From assembly GCF_018130245.1 (NCBI RefSeq), contig NZ_JAFCKP010000004.1:1-64000 (forward strand): a DNA stretch of 64,000 nt, read 5' to 3'. Below the pieces are notes generated by a model. The model saw only the letters and a list, made by a program, of their open reading frames with translations. It made no database searches and had not been told where the DNA came from. This document shows, piece by piece, positions 45,490 through 54,251 of the stretch; positions within the stretch are counted from its first letter, which is position 1, and each line of letters opens with the position of its first letter. A program made the translations under genes and the position numbers. This stretch comes from Bradyrhizobium sp. SZCCT0231. Its GTDB lineage: Bacteria; Pseudomonadota; Alphaproteobacteria; Rhizobiales; Xanthobacteraceae.

Positions 45490-45561
45490 GGAAAGCCTCC
45501 CGATTTGTTTTTTGGGAAGATTGGCGCGGGAGCGGGAGGACGTCAACGCAAGAACGGCTCT

Positions 45562-45667
45562 CGTAGGGTGGGCAAAGGCGCGCTCTTCGCGCGCCATGCC
45601 CACCACAGCTACTACGATCACAGAAACATGGTGGGCACGGCGCTGACGCGCCTTTGCCTACCCTACG
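45562..45667. repeat. GTAGGGTGGGCAAAG palindromic repeat, copy 3
   Basis: A 106-bp copy of the element at 20140-20230, slightly longer and with one changed base in the right arm. A half copy of another repeat (45681-45706) follows directly, so two families have landed in this gap next to the Rieske remnant. Confidence 0.8.
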
Positions 45668-45680
45668 GCACTGAAGAAGC

Positions 45681-45706
45681 GCTGCGCTGCGTCCGGGGCA
45701 CGAGAG
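45681..45706. repeat. Right half of the CGGACGCAGTGCAGC repeat
   Basis: GCTGCGCTGCGTCCGGGGCA and the next six bases match the right ends of 30627-30792 and 52988-53107. The left part is missing, perhaps replaced by the neighbouring repeat. Confidence 0.6.
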
Positions 45707-45709
45707 GGT

Positions 45710-46606
45710 TCAAACCGGCCGCTCCCCCTTCACCGTCACGCGCGTGCCCGAGCGCGTGTGCGGCCAGTAGTCCCACATCGCGCGGTGCTGGGTGCAGCGG
45801 TTGTCCCAGAAGGCGATGGCGTTCTCGGTCCAGCGGAAGCGGCACTGGAACAGCGGGTTCTCGGCGTGCTGGTAGAGATAGGCGAGCATCGCGTCGCTCT
45901 CGTCGCGCGGGATGCCGTTGATATGGCGGGTGAAGCCGCGGTTGACGTAGAGCGCTTTTCTGCCGGTGACGGGATGCGTGCGCACCACGGGATGCTCGGC
46001 ATGCGGATAGGAGGGACGGTCAGCGACGCCATAATTCGCGTAGAGCCCGCGATAGATCGGCTCGCCGTCATGCAACGCGGTGAGCCCGTCGAGATAGGCC
46101 TTCATGCGGTCCGACAGCGCCTCATAGGCCGCATACATGTTGGCGAACAGCGTGTCGCCGCCGCGCGGCGGGCATTGCTTGATGTAGAGGATCGAGCCCA
46201 TCGGCGGCTCGAGATCGCAGGACACGTCGGAGTGCCAGCCTTCGCCGTTGGCGCGCGGCGAGTTCTTGTCGGCATAGATCTTCATCAGCGCCGGATCTTC
46301 GTCCTCGTGGGGAGCGGCGGGATGGAAATGCAGCTCGCCGAACTTGCGGCCAAAGGCGAGGTGCTGCTGCGGCGTGATGTGCTGGTCGCGGAAGAAGATC
46401 ACGAGGTTTTCGGCGAGCGCGCGGTGGATCTCGTCCATCTGCCGGTTGGAGCGGGCATCGCCATCGACGAGCTTGCCGATATCGACGCCACTGATTTCCG
46501 CGCCGATGATCGGCGTGAGCTTTTCGACCGCGATGGTTTCGTAAGGAGCGCCGTCCTCAGCCGTGTGGCGATAGCGCGGACCCTGCTTGCCGGCGAGTGA
46601 GCTCAT
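45710..46606 (-). CDS. TauD/TfdA-type Fe(II)/2-oxoglutarate dioxygenase
   Basis: A 298-residue non-haem iron dioxygenase. The metal ligands are His and Asp in GEGWHSDVSC (near 125-130) and the distal His in CTQHRAMWDY, with a 2-oxoglutarate-binding Arg expected in the closing THTR/GTRVTVKG region. Such enzymes hydroxylate sulphonates, phenoxyacetates or other acids, coupled to 2-oxoglutarate decarboxylation; the substrate here is unknown. A GGGAGA site precedes the ATG of MSSLAGK. Taurine dioxygenase itself is possible, but no tauABC genes are nearby. Confidence 0.88.
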   Translation of the reverse strand: MSSLAGKQGPRYRHTAEDGAPYETIAVEKLTPIIGAEISGVDIGKLVDGDARSNRQMDEIHRALAENLVIFFRDQHITPQQHLAFGRKFGELHFHPAAPHEDEDPALMKIYADKNSPRANGEGWHSDVSCDLEPPMGSILYIKQCPPRGGDTLFANMYAAYEALSDRMKAYLDGLTALHDGEPIYRGLYANYGVADRPSYPHAEHPVVRTHPVTGRKALYVNRGFTRHINGIPRDESDAMLAYLYQHAENPLFQCRFRWTENAIAFWDNRCTQHRAMWDYWPHTRSGTRVTVKGERPV

Positions 46607-46640
46607 GGCGTGTCTCCCGATCATCTTGATTGAGAGCCAT

Positions 46641-46730
46641 CGTAGCCCGGATGGAGCGAAGCGCAATCCGGGAGCAATCGTTCTGCGGTGGGCAGCGCCC
46701 CGGATTTCGCTGCGCTCCATCCGGGCTACG
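46641..46730. repeat. CGTAGCCCGGATG palindromic repeat
   Basis: A 90-bp inverted repeat with arms CGTAGCCCGGATGGAGC and GCTCCATCCGGGCTACG. It lies upstream of the TauD-type gene and downstream of ispG. Confidence 0.8.
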
Positions 46731-46742
46731 GTCGCGCAAAAA

Positions 46743-46776
46743 ATAAGGCGGGTTTCGTTTCGCGAACCCGCCTTAT
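46743..46776 (-). terminator. Intrinsic terminator of ispG
   Basis: ATAAGGCGGGTT and AACCCGCCTTAT form a perfect 12-bp stem around a ten-base loop. Read on the minus strand, the stem is followed by a run of T residues, the standard rho-independent shape, 22 bp after the ispG stop. Confidence 0.85.
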
Positions 46777-46798
46777 GATTCCGATGTTTAGGAGAAAA

Positions 46799-48082
46799 CT
46801 ACTCCGCCGCGGGCGCCGGGACCTTGGCGCCCTGGCCGTAGCGTTGGTCGATGTAGTCAATCACCAGCGCCTTGAAGTCGGCGGAGATGGTCGGGCCGCG
46901 CAGCGTGCGGAATTTCTTGCCGTCGACGAACACGGGCGCGGCCGGGGCTTCGCCAGTGCCGGGCAGCGAGATGCCGATATTGGCGTGCTTGGATTCGCCG
47001 GGGCCGTTGACGATGCAGCCCATCACCGCGACGTTGAGCTCTTCCACGCCGGGATATTTCGTCTTCCAGGTCGGCATCTCGTCGCGGATGAAATCCTGGA
47101 TCGAGCGGGCCAGCTCCTGGAACGTGGTCGAGGTGGTGCGGCCGCAGCCGGGGCAGGCCGCAACGAGCGGCACGAAGGTGCGGAAGCCCATGGTCTGCAG
47201 CAGCTCCTGGCCGACCTGCACCTCACGGGTGCGGTCGCCGCCGGGCTCCGGCGTCAGCGAGATGCGGATGGTATCGCCGATGCCCTGCTGCAAGAGGATG
47301 CCGAGCGCGGCCGAGGAGGCCACGATCCCCTTCGAGCCCATGCCGGCCTCGGTGAGACCAAGATGAATGGCGTAATCGGAACGGGACGCGAGATCCTGGT
47401 AGACCGCGATGAGATCCTGCACCGCCGAGACCTTTGCGGAGAGGATGATGCGGTCCTTGGGCATGCCGAGCTCTTCGGCGCGCGCGGCCGAGAGCAGCGC
47501 GGACTGCACCATGGCCTCGCGCGTCACCGCGCGCACGTCACGCGGATTCGGCGAGGCGGCGTTCTCGTCCATCAGCTTGGTCAAAAGCTCCTGGTCGAGC
47601 GAGCCCCAATTGGCGCCGATGCGGACTGGCTTGTCGTTCTTGTTCGCGATCTCGATGATGTCGGCAAACTGGGTGTCGCGCTTGTCCTTGAAGCCGACAT
47701 TGCCGGGATTGATGCGGTATTTGGCCAGCGCCTCGGCGCAGGCCGGATAGGCCGCGAGCAGCTTGTGACCGATATAGTGGAAGTCGCCGATCAGCGGCGT
47801 GGTGATGCCGCGCTTGGCGAGGCCGTCGCGGATGTGCGGAACGGCGGCTGCGGCTTCCTCGCGGTCCACGGTGATGCGGACCATTTCGGAGCCGGCGCGC
47901 GCGAGTGCTGCGACCTGGGCGATGGTGCTGTCGACATCGGCGGTGTCGGTGTTGGTCATCGACTGCACGACGATCGGCGCACCGCCGCCCACAGTGACGT
48001 TGCCCACCTTCACCTGGATGGTCTTGTGCCGGGGCGCGGGGCCCGCAACGTCGGAATCGAGAGGGTTTTCGAGCTTGTTCAT
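46799..48082 (-). CDS. ispG: 4-hydroxy-3-methylbut-2-enyl diphosphate synthase IspG
   Basis: A 427-residue Fe-S enzyme of the MEP isoprenoid pathway. It reductively converts MEcPP to HMBPP. The three cluster cysteines are visible in [11 protein letters not shown] and [11 protein letters not shown]. The N-terminal TIM barrel begins at [16 protein letters not shown] chose the ATG at 48082 over an upstream TTG. The gene follows a DMT transporter by 12 bp and is the last of an apparent zur-DMT-ispG operon ending in a clear terminator. Confidence 0.95.
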   Translation of the reverse strand: MNKLENPLDSDVAGPAPRHKTIQVKVGNVTVGGGAPIVVQSMTNTDTADVDSTIAQVAALARAGSEMVRITVDREEAAAAVPHIRDGLAKRGITTPLIGDFHYIGHKLLAAYPACAEALAKYRINPGNVGFKDKRDTQFADIIEIANKNDKPVRIGANWGSLDQELLTKLMDENAASPNPRDVRAVTREAMVQSALLSAARAEELGMPKDRIILSAKVSAVQDLIAVYQDLASRSDYAIHLGLTEAGMGSKGIVASSAALGILLQQGIGDTIRISLTPEPGGDRTREVQVGQELLQTMGFRTFVPLVAACPGCGRTTSTTFQELARSIQDFIRDEMPTWKTKYPGVEELNVAVMGCIVNGPGESKHANIGISLPGTGEAPAAPVFVDGKKFRTLRGPTISADFKALVIDYIDQRYGQGAKVPAPAAE

Positions 48083-48094
48083 GGGGTCCAAATA

Positions 48095-49048
48095 TCAGGT
48101 TTTGGTGACGTTCAGCAATGCATCGCGCGGCGCCGCAGCCGTTTGGCTGGGACGGTTAACCAGAAAAAGCCCAGCAATTACAAGGACCGCAGCGGCCCCG
48201 AATGTCAGGCTCAGGGTGTCGTGCATGATGAAATAGCTACCCACCACGCCAAACAAAGGGGTGATGAAGGTAAAAGCGGACAATTTGCTGGCCGAATAGG
48301 CCTTCACCAGCGCGAACCAGAGCGTGAACGTGGTTCCCACCACCCAGATCGCCTGGAACGCCATCAGGCCGAGCGACAGCGGCGCCGGCATGTGCGTGAT
48401 GGTTTCGCCGAACAGCCAGGCCGCCAGCCCCAGAATCGGGATCGAGGTCGCGACCTGATAACCCAGCGCCTTCTCGGGCGCGGCGAAGCGCAGCCGCGTG
48501 CCCTTGGCGACCAGCGTGGTTGCCGCCCACAGCGCGGCGCCGCCGACGACCAGGAGATCGCCGAGCAGAACATGCGAATCGACATTGGGCTGCGGCACGC
48601 CGATCGCCAGCGCGACGCCGGCAAAGCTGATGGCGAGACCCAACCATTGCGAGCCGCCGAGACGCTCGCCGAGCGCCTGGTAGGAGCCGAGCGCAACGAA
48701 GAACGGCGCCGTGTAGAGGAACACCACCGCACGCGAAGCAAACGTGAGACGTAGCCCCTGGAAAATCAGCACGAATTCGATGCCGAACATCAGCCCTGCG
48801 ATCAGGCCGGGCTTCCAGGTGCCGTCGCGTTCGAAGAATTTGACACCACGCAGGGCGCCGATGATGAACAGCACCGGCAGCGCGCCCATCGAGCGAATGG
48901 TGGCCTGGAGCATCGGCGGAATGTCCGGCAGCACCAGCTTCACCGCGATCTGGTTGAACCCCCAGGTCAGGCACAGCATGAGCATCAGGGCGATGGCGCC
49001 GGCACTGAGGGGACGACCTTCGGACGGTATGACTTGAGGTGCGGACAT
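48095..49048 (-). CDS. EamA/DMT family transporter
   Basis: A 317-residue inner-membrane protein with ten predicted helices formed by two EamA repeats (about 20-145 and 160-300). Members export amino acids or other metabolites. Family marks include CLTWGFNQIAVKL and FQGLRLTFASRAVVFLYTAPFF. The start is the ATG of MSAPQVIPS with a GGGAAG site; the frame is open to 49222. It sits between the Fur-family gene and ispG. Confidence 0.88.
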   Translation of the reverse strand: MSAPQVIPSEGRPLSAGAIALMLMLCLTWGFNQIAVKLVLPDIPPMLQATIRSMGALPVLFIIGALRGVKFFERDGTWKPGLIAGLMFGIEFVLIFQGLRLTFASRAVVFLYTAPFFVALGSYQALGERLGGSQWLGLAISFAGVALAIGVPQPNVDSHVLLGDLLVVGGAALWAATTLVAKGTRLRFAAPEKALGYQVATSIPILGLAAWLFGETITHMPAPLSLGLMAFQAIWVVGTTFTLWFALVKAYSASKLSAFTFITPLFGVVGSYFIMHDTLSLTFGAAAVLVIAGLFLVNRPSQTAAAPRDALLNVTKT

Positions 49049-49083
49049 TTCTTCCCGAAATCCGGCTTTGCGCCGTTGTTGCT

Positions 49084-49578
49084 TTAAGACATTTTCTGAC
49101 AATGGGCGCAGACGCCCGTGATCTCCACCACAGACAGCTTTGGTGCGAAGCCCGAGCTGCGCGCGGCAGCGTTGAGGTCCTTGGCGAAGGACGCCGAGGA
49201 GATCTCGCCGACCAGGCCGCAACGCTCGCAGATCAGGAACGCCACCGCGGAGGTCGCGTCGTGGTCATGGGCGGCGCAGGCGAGATAGGCATTGCGGCTC
49301 TCGATGCGATGCACGAGACCGTTGGCCATCAGGAAATCGAGGGCACGATAGACCGTGATCGGCGCCGGCCGCGCCATCGATTTTGCCAGTTCGTCGATCA
49401 CCTCATAGGCACCTAGCGGGCGGTGGCTGGAAAGCAAGGCTCCCAGCACCTGGCGGCGGATTGGCGTGAATTTCTGCGCGCGCTGCTCGCAGACGGCCTC
49501 GGCATGCGCGAGTGCATCCGCGGTGCAGCGGCGGTGATCGTGATCGGGCGCGGGAAATGCCGGCTTTGCGAGTGTCAT
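49084..49578 (-). CDS. Fur-family regulator, probably Zur
   Basis: A 164-residue metal-dependent repressor. The winged-helix domain (about 32-100) includes TPIRRQVLGALLSSHRPLGAYE and PITVYRALDFLMANGLVHRIES. The dimerisation domain carries CERCG (117-121) and CAHC (157-160) structural zinc pairs. A His-rich N-terminus (PDHDHRRC) and the HDHD segment support zinc rather than iron sensing. It heads the zur-DMT-ispG operon and is divergent from marR. Zur, Fur and PerR cannot be separated with certainty from sequence; Zur fits best. Confidence 0.8.
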   Translation of the reverse strand: MTLAKPAFPAPDHDHRRCTADALAHAEAVCEQRAQKFTPIRRQVLGALLSSHRPLGAYEVIDELAKSMARPAPITVYRALDFLMANGLVHRIESRNAYLACAAHDHDATSAVAFLICERCGLVGEISSASFAKDLNAAARSSGFAPKLSVVEITGVCAHCQKMS

Positions 49579-49693
49579 GCGCCTGACCTTCTAGCATTTC
49601 GACCCGGGAACCCAAAGCACGACACTGCGACCGGCTGCCAGCCATGCCAACGCTGCGGGACAGCTACCCGATAATCCTGCCCTGAAATAATCA

Positions 49694-49705
49694 TAAGCTT
49701 GCTTA
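49694..49705. promoter_or_regulatory. TAAGC-TT-GCTTA inverted repeat
   Basis: A perfect 5-2-5 palindrome 31 bp upstream of the marR start. MarR-type regulators commonly bind short AT-rich palindromes near their own promoter, so this may be the autoregulatory operator. It is short, and no match to a known site is claimed. Confidence 0.35.
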
Positions 49706-49736
49706 CTATATCTTCGACTTATTGGAGATAAAGCTC

Positions 49737-50219
49737 ATGACCCGCGGGTCTGTCGACCAGAACTTCCTGTTCACGCTCTCCGAGCTCTACCGCCTGCTGC
49801 GCGTCTATGCCGACAAGGAGGCCTCGCGGTTCGGCATCACCCGCGCGCAATGGGCGGTGCTGGCCAAGGTGGAGCGCAGCGAGGGCATGAAGCAGTCGGA
49901 GCTCGCCGAGCTCTTGGAGGTGCAGCCGATCACGCTGACGCGCCTGATCGACAAGCTCTGCGACAACGATTGGCTCGAGCGCCGCAGCGACGCCTCGGAC
50001 CGCCGCGTCAAGCGCCTCTACCTGAAGAAGGCCGGCCGGCAGCTGCTCGGCCGGATGAGCGGGCTCCGGTCCGAAATCACCGCCAACGCGCTCGACGGCA
50101 TCAGCCCGGCCGACGCCCATCGTCTCCTCGTCCAGCTGGAAACAATCAAGGAAAACGTGCGGACCGCCACCCAGACCAGCGGCGCGGAGCAAGCACGGAA
50201 GGAGCAGCGCTATGGCTGA
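49737..50219 (+). CDS. MarR-family regulator of the EmrAB exporter
   Basis: A 160-residue winged-helix regulator. The DNA-binding core is SELAELLEVQPITLTRLIDKLCDNDWLERR (split here) near 55-85, followed by the conserved DASDRRVKRLYLKKAG wing. The closing helices form the dimer interface. Its stop overlaps the emrA start by four bases, so it is co-translated with emrA and emrB and most likely represses them in an EmrR-like manner, with relief by phenolic or drug-like ligands. I use the ATG of MTRGSVDQ with a GGAG site. Confidence 0.88.
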   Translation: MTRGSVDQNFLFTLSELYRLLRVYADKEASRFGITRAQWAVLAKVERSEGMKQSELAELLEVQPITLTRLIDKLCDNDWLERRSDASDRRVKRLYLKKAGRQLLGRMSGLRSEITANALDGISPADAHRLLVQLETIKENVRTATQTSGAEQARKEQRYG

Positions 50220-51375
50220 TCAGGTCCTCAAGTTCCAGCCCGAGCAGAAGAGCGACGGCGGCAAACCGACCAAGAAGGCCGGCACCGATCCGCGCCGCCG
50301 CTTGGTGGCGGGCCTGCGCCGCTATCGCCGTTTCCTGCTCCTGGTCGTGCTGCCTCTCATCGCCGCCATCGGCGGCCTCACGCTCTATCTGCAAGGCGGC
50401 CGCTATGTCGGCACTGACGATGCCTATGTCGGCGCGCAGAAGGTGCTGGTGACACCCGATATCTCCGGCAAGATCCTGAAAGTCGTCGTGAAGGAAGGTC
50501 AGGTCGTCAAGCAGGGCGACGAGCTGTTCGAGATCGACTCCGTTCCGTTCCGCCTCGCCGTCGATGAAGCCAAGGCACAGCTCGCGCAGGCCCGCACGAC
50601 CTACGACAACCTCGTTGCCAATATCAGGATCTACGGCGACATGCTCAACCTCGCCCAGCAGGGCGTCGAGCTGAAGCAGCGCGACGTCGAGCGCAAGCAG
50701 GCCCTGGTGAAGAACAGTTTCGGCTCCCAGCTCGATCTCGACAATGCAGCCAACGCGCTGGTGACCGCCGGCGCACAGACGCAGTTCGTCAAGCAGCAGC
50801 TGTCGAACGCGAAGACGCAATTGCTCGGCAAACCCGACCTGCCACTGGAGCAGTTCCCTCCCTATGCGCAGGCCAAGGCAAAGCTCGAGGACGCCCAGCG
50901 CAATCTCGACCACACCGTGCTGCGCGCGCCGATGGGTGGCGTGGCGACGCAGGTCGAGCAGATCCAGCTCGGCCGCTATGTCGCCGCCGGCACGCCGGTG
51001 TTCTCCATCATCGACGTCGCCCATCCCTGGGTCGACGCCAACCCGAAGGAGAGCGACCTCACCTATGTGACCGAAGGACAGCCCGTCACGCTCGAGGTCG
51101 ACGCGTTCCCGAACCACGTCTTCAAGGGCAAGATCGGCTCGCTTTCGCCCGGCACCGGCGCGCAATTCGCGATCCTGCCGCCGCAGAATGCCACCGGCAA
51201 TTTCGTCAAGGTGGTGCAGCGCGTGCCGATCCGCATCTATTTCGACGAGACCGACAAATATGTGCGGAAGCTGAAGGCCGGCATGAGCGTCTACGCCACC
51301 ATCGATACCGGCCATCGACGCTCGCTCGCCGGCCTGTTCGGCCTGTCGGCAACCGCGGGCCAGGATAAAGACTAG
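50212..51375 (+). CDS. Membrane fusion protein of an EmrAB-type exporter
   Basis: A 387-residue HlyD-family periplasmic adaptor with one N-terminal anchor (about 41-60). The split biotinyl-lipoyl parts are VTPDISGKILKVVVKEGQ and LRAPMGGVATQVEQI; between them runs a long coiled coil (about 118-230). It links the inner-membrane MFS pump encoded next to an outer-membrane TolC-like channel, which is not in the window. It overlaps marR by eight bases. Confidence 0.9.
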   Translation: MADQVLKFQPEQKSDGGKPTKKAGTDPRRRLVAGLRRYRRFLLLVVLPLIAAIGGLTLYLQGGRYVGTDDAYVGAQKVLVTPDISGKILKVVVKEGQVVKQGDELFEIDSVPFRLAVDEAKAQLAQARTTYDNLVANIRIYGDMLNLAQQGVELKQRDVERKQALVKNSFGSQLDLDNAANALVTAGAQTQFVKQQLSNAKTQLLGKPDLPLEQFPPYAQAKAKLEDAQRNLDHTVLRAPMGGVATQVEQIQLGRYVAAGTPVFSIIDVAHPWVDANPKESDLTYVTEGQPVTLEVDAFPNHVFKGKIGSLSPGTGAQFAILPPQNATGNFVKVVQRVPIRIYFDETDKYVRKLKAGMSVYATIDTGHRRSLAGLFGLSATAGQDKD

Positions 51376-51410
51376 GCCAAAGACCAAGACCAACAACAAG
51401 GACTGACCCG

Positions 51411-52967
51411 ATGTCCGGCCCCAACGCCAGCCTGATGGTCCCCGGCCTGCGCCGGAACATGGTGACGATCTGCGCCATGACCGCGACCATCATGCAGGCG
51501 CTGGACACCACCATCGCCAATGTCGCCCTGCCCTACATGCAGGGCACGCTGTCGGCCTCGCAGGACCAGATCAACTGGGTGCTGACCTCCTATATCGTCG
51601 CCGCCGCGATCATGACGGCGCCGGTGGGCTGGATTGCCAATCGCTTCGGCCGCAAGCGCATCTTCATCATCTGCTCGGCCGGCTTCACCATGGCATCGGT
51701 GCTGTGCGGCCTCGCGCAGGACATCAACCAGATGGTGCTGTTCCGCCTGCTGCAGGGCGTGTTCGGTGCCGCGCTGGTGCCGCTGTCGCAGTCGGTGATG
51801 CTCGATCATTACACGCTCCAGGAACGCGCCAAGGCGATGTCGATCTGGGGCATGGGCGTGATGATGGGTCCGATCATGGGTCCGTCATTGGGCGCGTGGC
51901 TGACCGAGACCTATTCCTGGCACTGGGTGTTCTTCGTCAACCTGCCGTTCGGCGCCATCACCGTGCTCGGGCTGATCATCTTCATGGACGAGACCAGGAA
52001 GGACCTCAGCCTCAAATTCGACTGGTTCGGCTTCGCCGCACTGGCGATCGCGATCGGCGCGCTGCAGCTCGCGCTCGATCGCGGCGAGCAATTGGGCTGG
52101 CTCGAATCCAATGAGATCGTCGCGGAATTCATCGTCTCGGCGGTCGCCTTCTATTTCTTCCTCGCGCACTCCTTCACGACCTCGACGCCGTTCATCCGCT
52201 TTGCGCTGTTTCGGGACCGCAACTTCGTCACCGGCTGCGTGTTCATGATCGTGATGGGGCTCGTGCTGTTCTCGACCATGGCGCTGGCCTCGCCCTACAT
52301 GCAGAATGTGATCGGCTATCCCATCATCACCGCCGGCCTGCTGCTCGCGACCCGCGGCATCGGCACCTTCTTCGCCATGATGCTGGTCGGCCGCATGATG
52401 CGCTATTTCGAGGCGCGCACGCTCATCATCTCCGGCCTGACGCTGACGGCCGGCTCGCTGTTCCAGATGACCGGCTGGACCGACCTGACCCAGGTGCCGG
52501 AGATCGTCACCGTCAGCGTCATCCAGGGTTTCGGCTTCGGCCTCGTCTTCGTACCGCTCTCGACAGTGGCGTTCCTGACGCTGTCGAACGAGCTGCGCAC
52601 CGACGGCACCGCGATGCTGACCCTGATGCGCAACGTCGCGAGCTCGGTCGGCATTTCCGTCGTCATCGCCGAGCTGTCGCAGGGCACGCGGCGGACCTAT
52701 GCGATCCTCTCCGAGCACGTCAACCCGTTCAACCACGCGCTGCAGATGCCCAGCGTCAGCGGCCTGATCAACCTGTCCACCGACGCCGGCCGCGCCATGG
52801 CCGACCGGATGGTCAGCGTGCAGGCGCAGATCATCGCCTTCGCACACGACTACCAGCTTGTGATGGTCTTCATCCTCTGCACCATCCCGCTCGCTTTGCT
52901 GATCGGCTCCACCAAGGCCACGCTGCGCAAGCAGGCGGCGGGGCCGGAGCATGCGGTGATGGAGTAG
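51411..52967 (+). CDS. DHA2-family multidrug exporter (EmrB-like)
   Basis: A 518-residue MFS transporter with fourteen predicted helices. The DHA2 marks include LDTTIANVALPYM near 27-39, WIANRFGRKR near 73-82 and GAALVPLSQSVM near 117-128 (the antiporter motif C equivalent with MGPIMGPSLG following). It exports hydrophobic drugs or phenolics with the adaptor encoded 35 bp upstream. An AAGGA site precedes the ATG. Confidence 0.92.
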   Translation: MSGPNASLMVPGLRRNMVTICAMTATIMQALDTTIANVALPYMQGTLSASQDQINWVLTSYIVAAAIMTAPVGWIANRFGRKRIFIICSAGFTMASVLCGLAQDINQMVLFRLLQGVFGAALVPLSQSVMLDHYTLQERAKAMSIWGMGVMMGPIMGPSLGAWLTETYSWHWVFFVNLPFGAITVLGLIIFMDETRKDLSLKFDWFGFAALAIAIGALQLALDRGEQLGWLESNEIVAEFIVSAVAFYFFLAHSFTTSTPFIRFALFRDRNFVTGCVFMIVMGLVLFSTMALASPYMQNVIGYPIITAGLLLATRGIGTFFAMMLVGRMMRYFEARTLIISGLTLTAGSLFQMTGWTDLTQVPEIVTVSVIQGFGFGLVFVPLSTVAFLTLSNELRTDGTAMLTLMRNVASSVGISVVIAELSQGTRRTYAILSEHVNPFNHALQMPSVSGLINLSTDAGRAMADRMVSVQAQIIAFAHDYQLVMVFILCTIPLALLIGSTKATLRKQAAGPEHAVME

Positions 52968-52987
52968 CCTCGGGTCGGCGATCTCGT

Positions 52988-53107
52988 GTACCGGGCGCGG
53001 TGCAGCGCGTAGCGATGCGCCGCAGAACCGGGACCCATTCTGCTATCGGATCTGGGCCCCGGCTCAGCAGCGCACCACTACGTGCTGCGCTGCGTCCGGG
53101 GCACGAG
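52988..53107. repeat. CGGACGCAGTGCAGC-type repeat, second full copy
   Basis: A 120-bp inverted repeat related to 30627-30792, with a shared right end and a diverged left arm. It lies where the emrB-like gene and the phosphotransferase gene converge. Confidence 0.75.
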
Positions 53108-53110
53108 AGA

Positions 53111-54175
53111 TCATCCCAACAACTCCTCGCAGCCTAAATCATCCACTGCCGCAAACACCCGCTCCAGATTGTTCCACCAGATCAGCGGCGGGATGTTCAT
53201 GCTCCACTGCCAGACCGGCCGCGTGATCTGCCAGAGCACCGCCCAGCGGTAGTCGCGATCGAGCGCGCCGCGCGTGTAGCCGGTGATGCCGCTCCCGATC
53301 AGCGTGTCATGGTAGAGATTGAGCAGCGGCCGTTCGAGCGCCTGCCGGCGTTCCGGATACCAATGCATGGCCATCATATAAGCGAGGTCGTGGGTCGGAA
53401 CGTTGATGCTCCAAAGATCGAAATCGAAGATGCGCACGGTGTCGGCGACGCCCGCGCGCGGCAGCAGGAAATTCCAGACATGAGCATCGCCATGGGTGAT
53501 GCTGAGGTGACGGCGTGAATGGTAGCGCTGGGACAGCCGGTCCGACTGATCGATGAGGCGACGGTAGAGGGTACGCCGCTCCTCGCTGAGGCGATCACCG
53601 AGAAGATCGGCAAAGCGGTCATAGTGCCCCGCAAACGTCTCCATACGTTGCGCACTGTCCTTCGTGCTCGCCCAGGTACCGACGCTGTCGCCGAGGCTCG
53701 GATGGTCCCACCAGGCTGCATGCCAGCGTGCGAGCGTGGTGACGATGGCGATCGTCTGCTCGCGCGACGGCGGCACCGGCCAAGCCATCCCGATTTCGTG
53801 GCTATCGGTGAGGTCCTCGAGCAGCAGGTGCCAGGTGGGGCCGTCCTCGTCGAAATGCCCGTCAAAGCAGCGCGGCACGAGTCCCGGCGGCATCTTCGGC
53901 GCGAGCTGGGTGTAGTAGTCCACCTCGCGCCGGCCGCCATTGGCGAGGCTCTCGGCGAAGGCGGAGTTGGGAGTCTTCAGAATCAGCGACTGTGGGGCGC
54001 CGGCGGATTCCCCGACATAGCGCAGCCCGAGCCTGACGATATGTGACACGACGGTGTCGCGCTGGTGCAGCACCTTCACTTCGCGCACGGCGCCGGCGTC
54101 GAGCACGCCGCCCCTGCGTAGCGCGGCCGTCAGTCGGGCGGGCTCAACGACCGCCGGCAATTGTGGAGATGTCAT
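53111..54175 (-). CDS. APH-type phosphotransferase
   Basis: A 354-residue protein with the aminoglycoside/choline kinase-like fold. An N-terminal lobe with LILKTPNS near 65 supplies the ATP-binding lysine. The catalytic loop ITHGDAHVWNFLL (near 227-239) holds the Asp and Asn, and the DFG-equivalent is FDFDLWSI. The sequence resembles the broad group annotated as phosphotransferase family or ecdysteroid-kinase-like proteins; antibiotic resistance is not implied. The substrate is unknown. Confidence 0.83.
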   Translation of the reverse strand: MTSPQLPAVVEPARLTAALRRGGVLDAGAVREVKVLHQRDTVVSHIVRLGLRYVGESAGAPQSLILKTPNSAFAESLANGGRREVDYYTQLAPKMPPGLVPRCFDGHFDEDGPTWHLLLEDLTDSHEIGMAWPVPPSREQTIAIVTTLARWHAAWWDHPSLGDSVGTWASTKDSAQRMETFAGHYDRFADLLGDRLSEERRTLYRRLIDQSDRLSQRYHSRRHLSITHGDAHVWNFLLPRAGVADTVRIFDFDLWSINVPTHDLAYMMAMHWYPERRQALERPLLNLYHDTLIGSGITGYTRGALDRDYRWAVLWQITRPVWQWSMNIPPLIWWNNLERVFAAVDDLGCEELLG

Positions 54176-54251
54176 GAACCACGATGCCCCTGTCCCGCGC
54201 CATACTGCACGATCACACGCCCGGGCACCAGCGGCCGAGCTGCCGCGGGGC

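Noticed and set aside
46688-48754. A 688-residue plus-strand frame over ispG and the DMT gene
   Set aside because: It spans two confident minus-strand genes and has shadow-type composition.
53111-54175. Aminoglycoside resistance gene
   Set aside because: Only the general APH fold and catalytic loop are supported; the sequence looks like the broad, uncharacterised phosphotransferase group.
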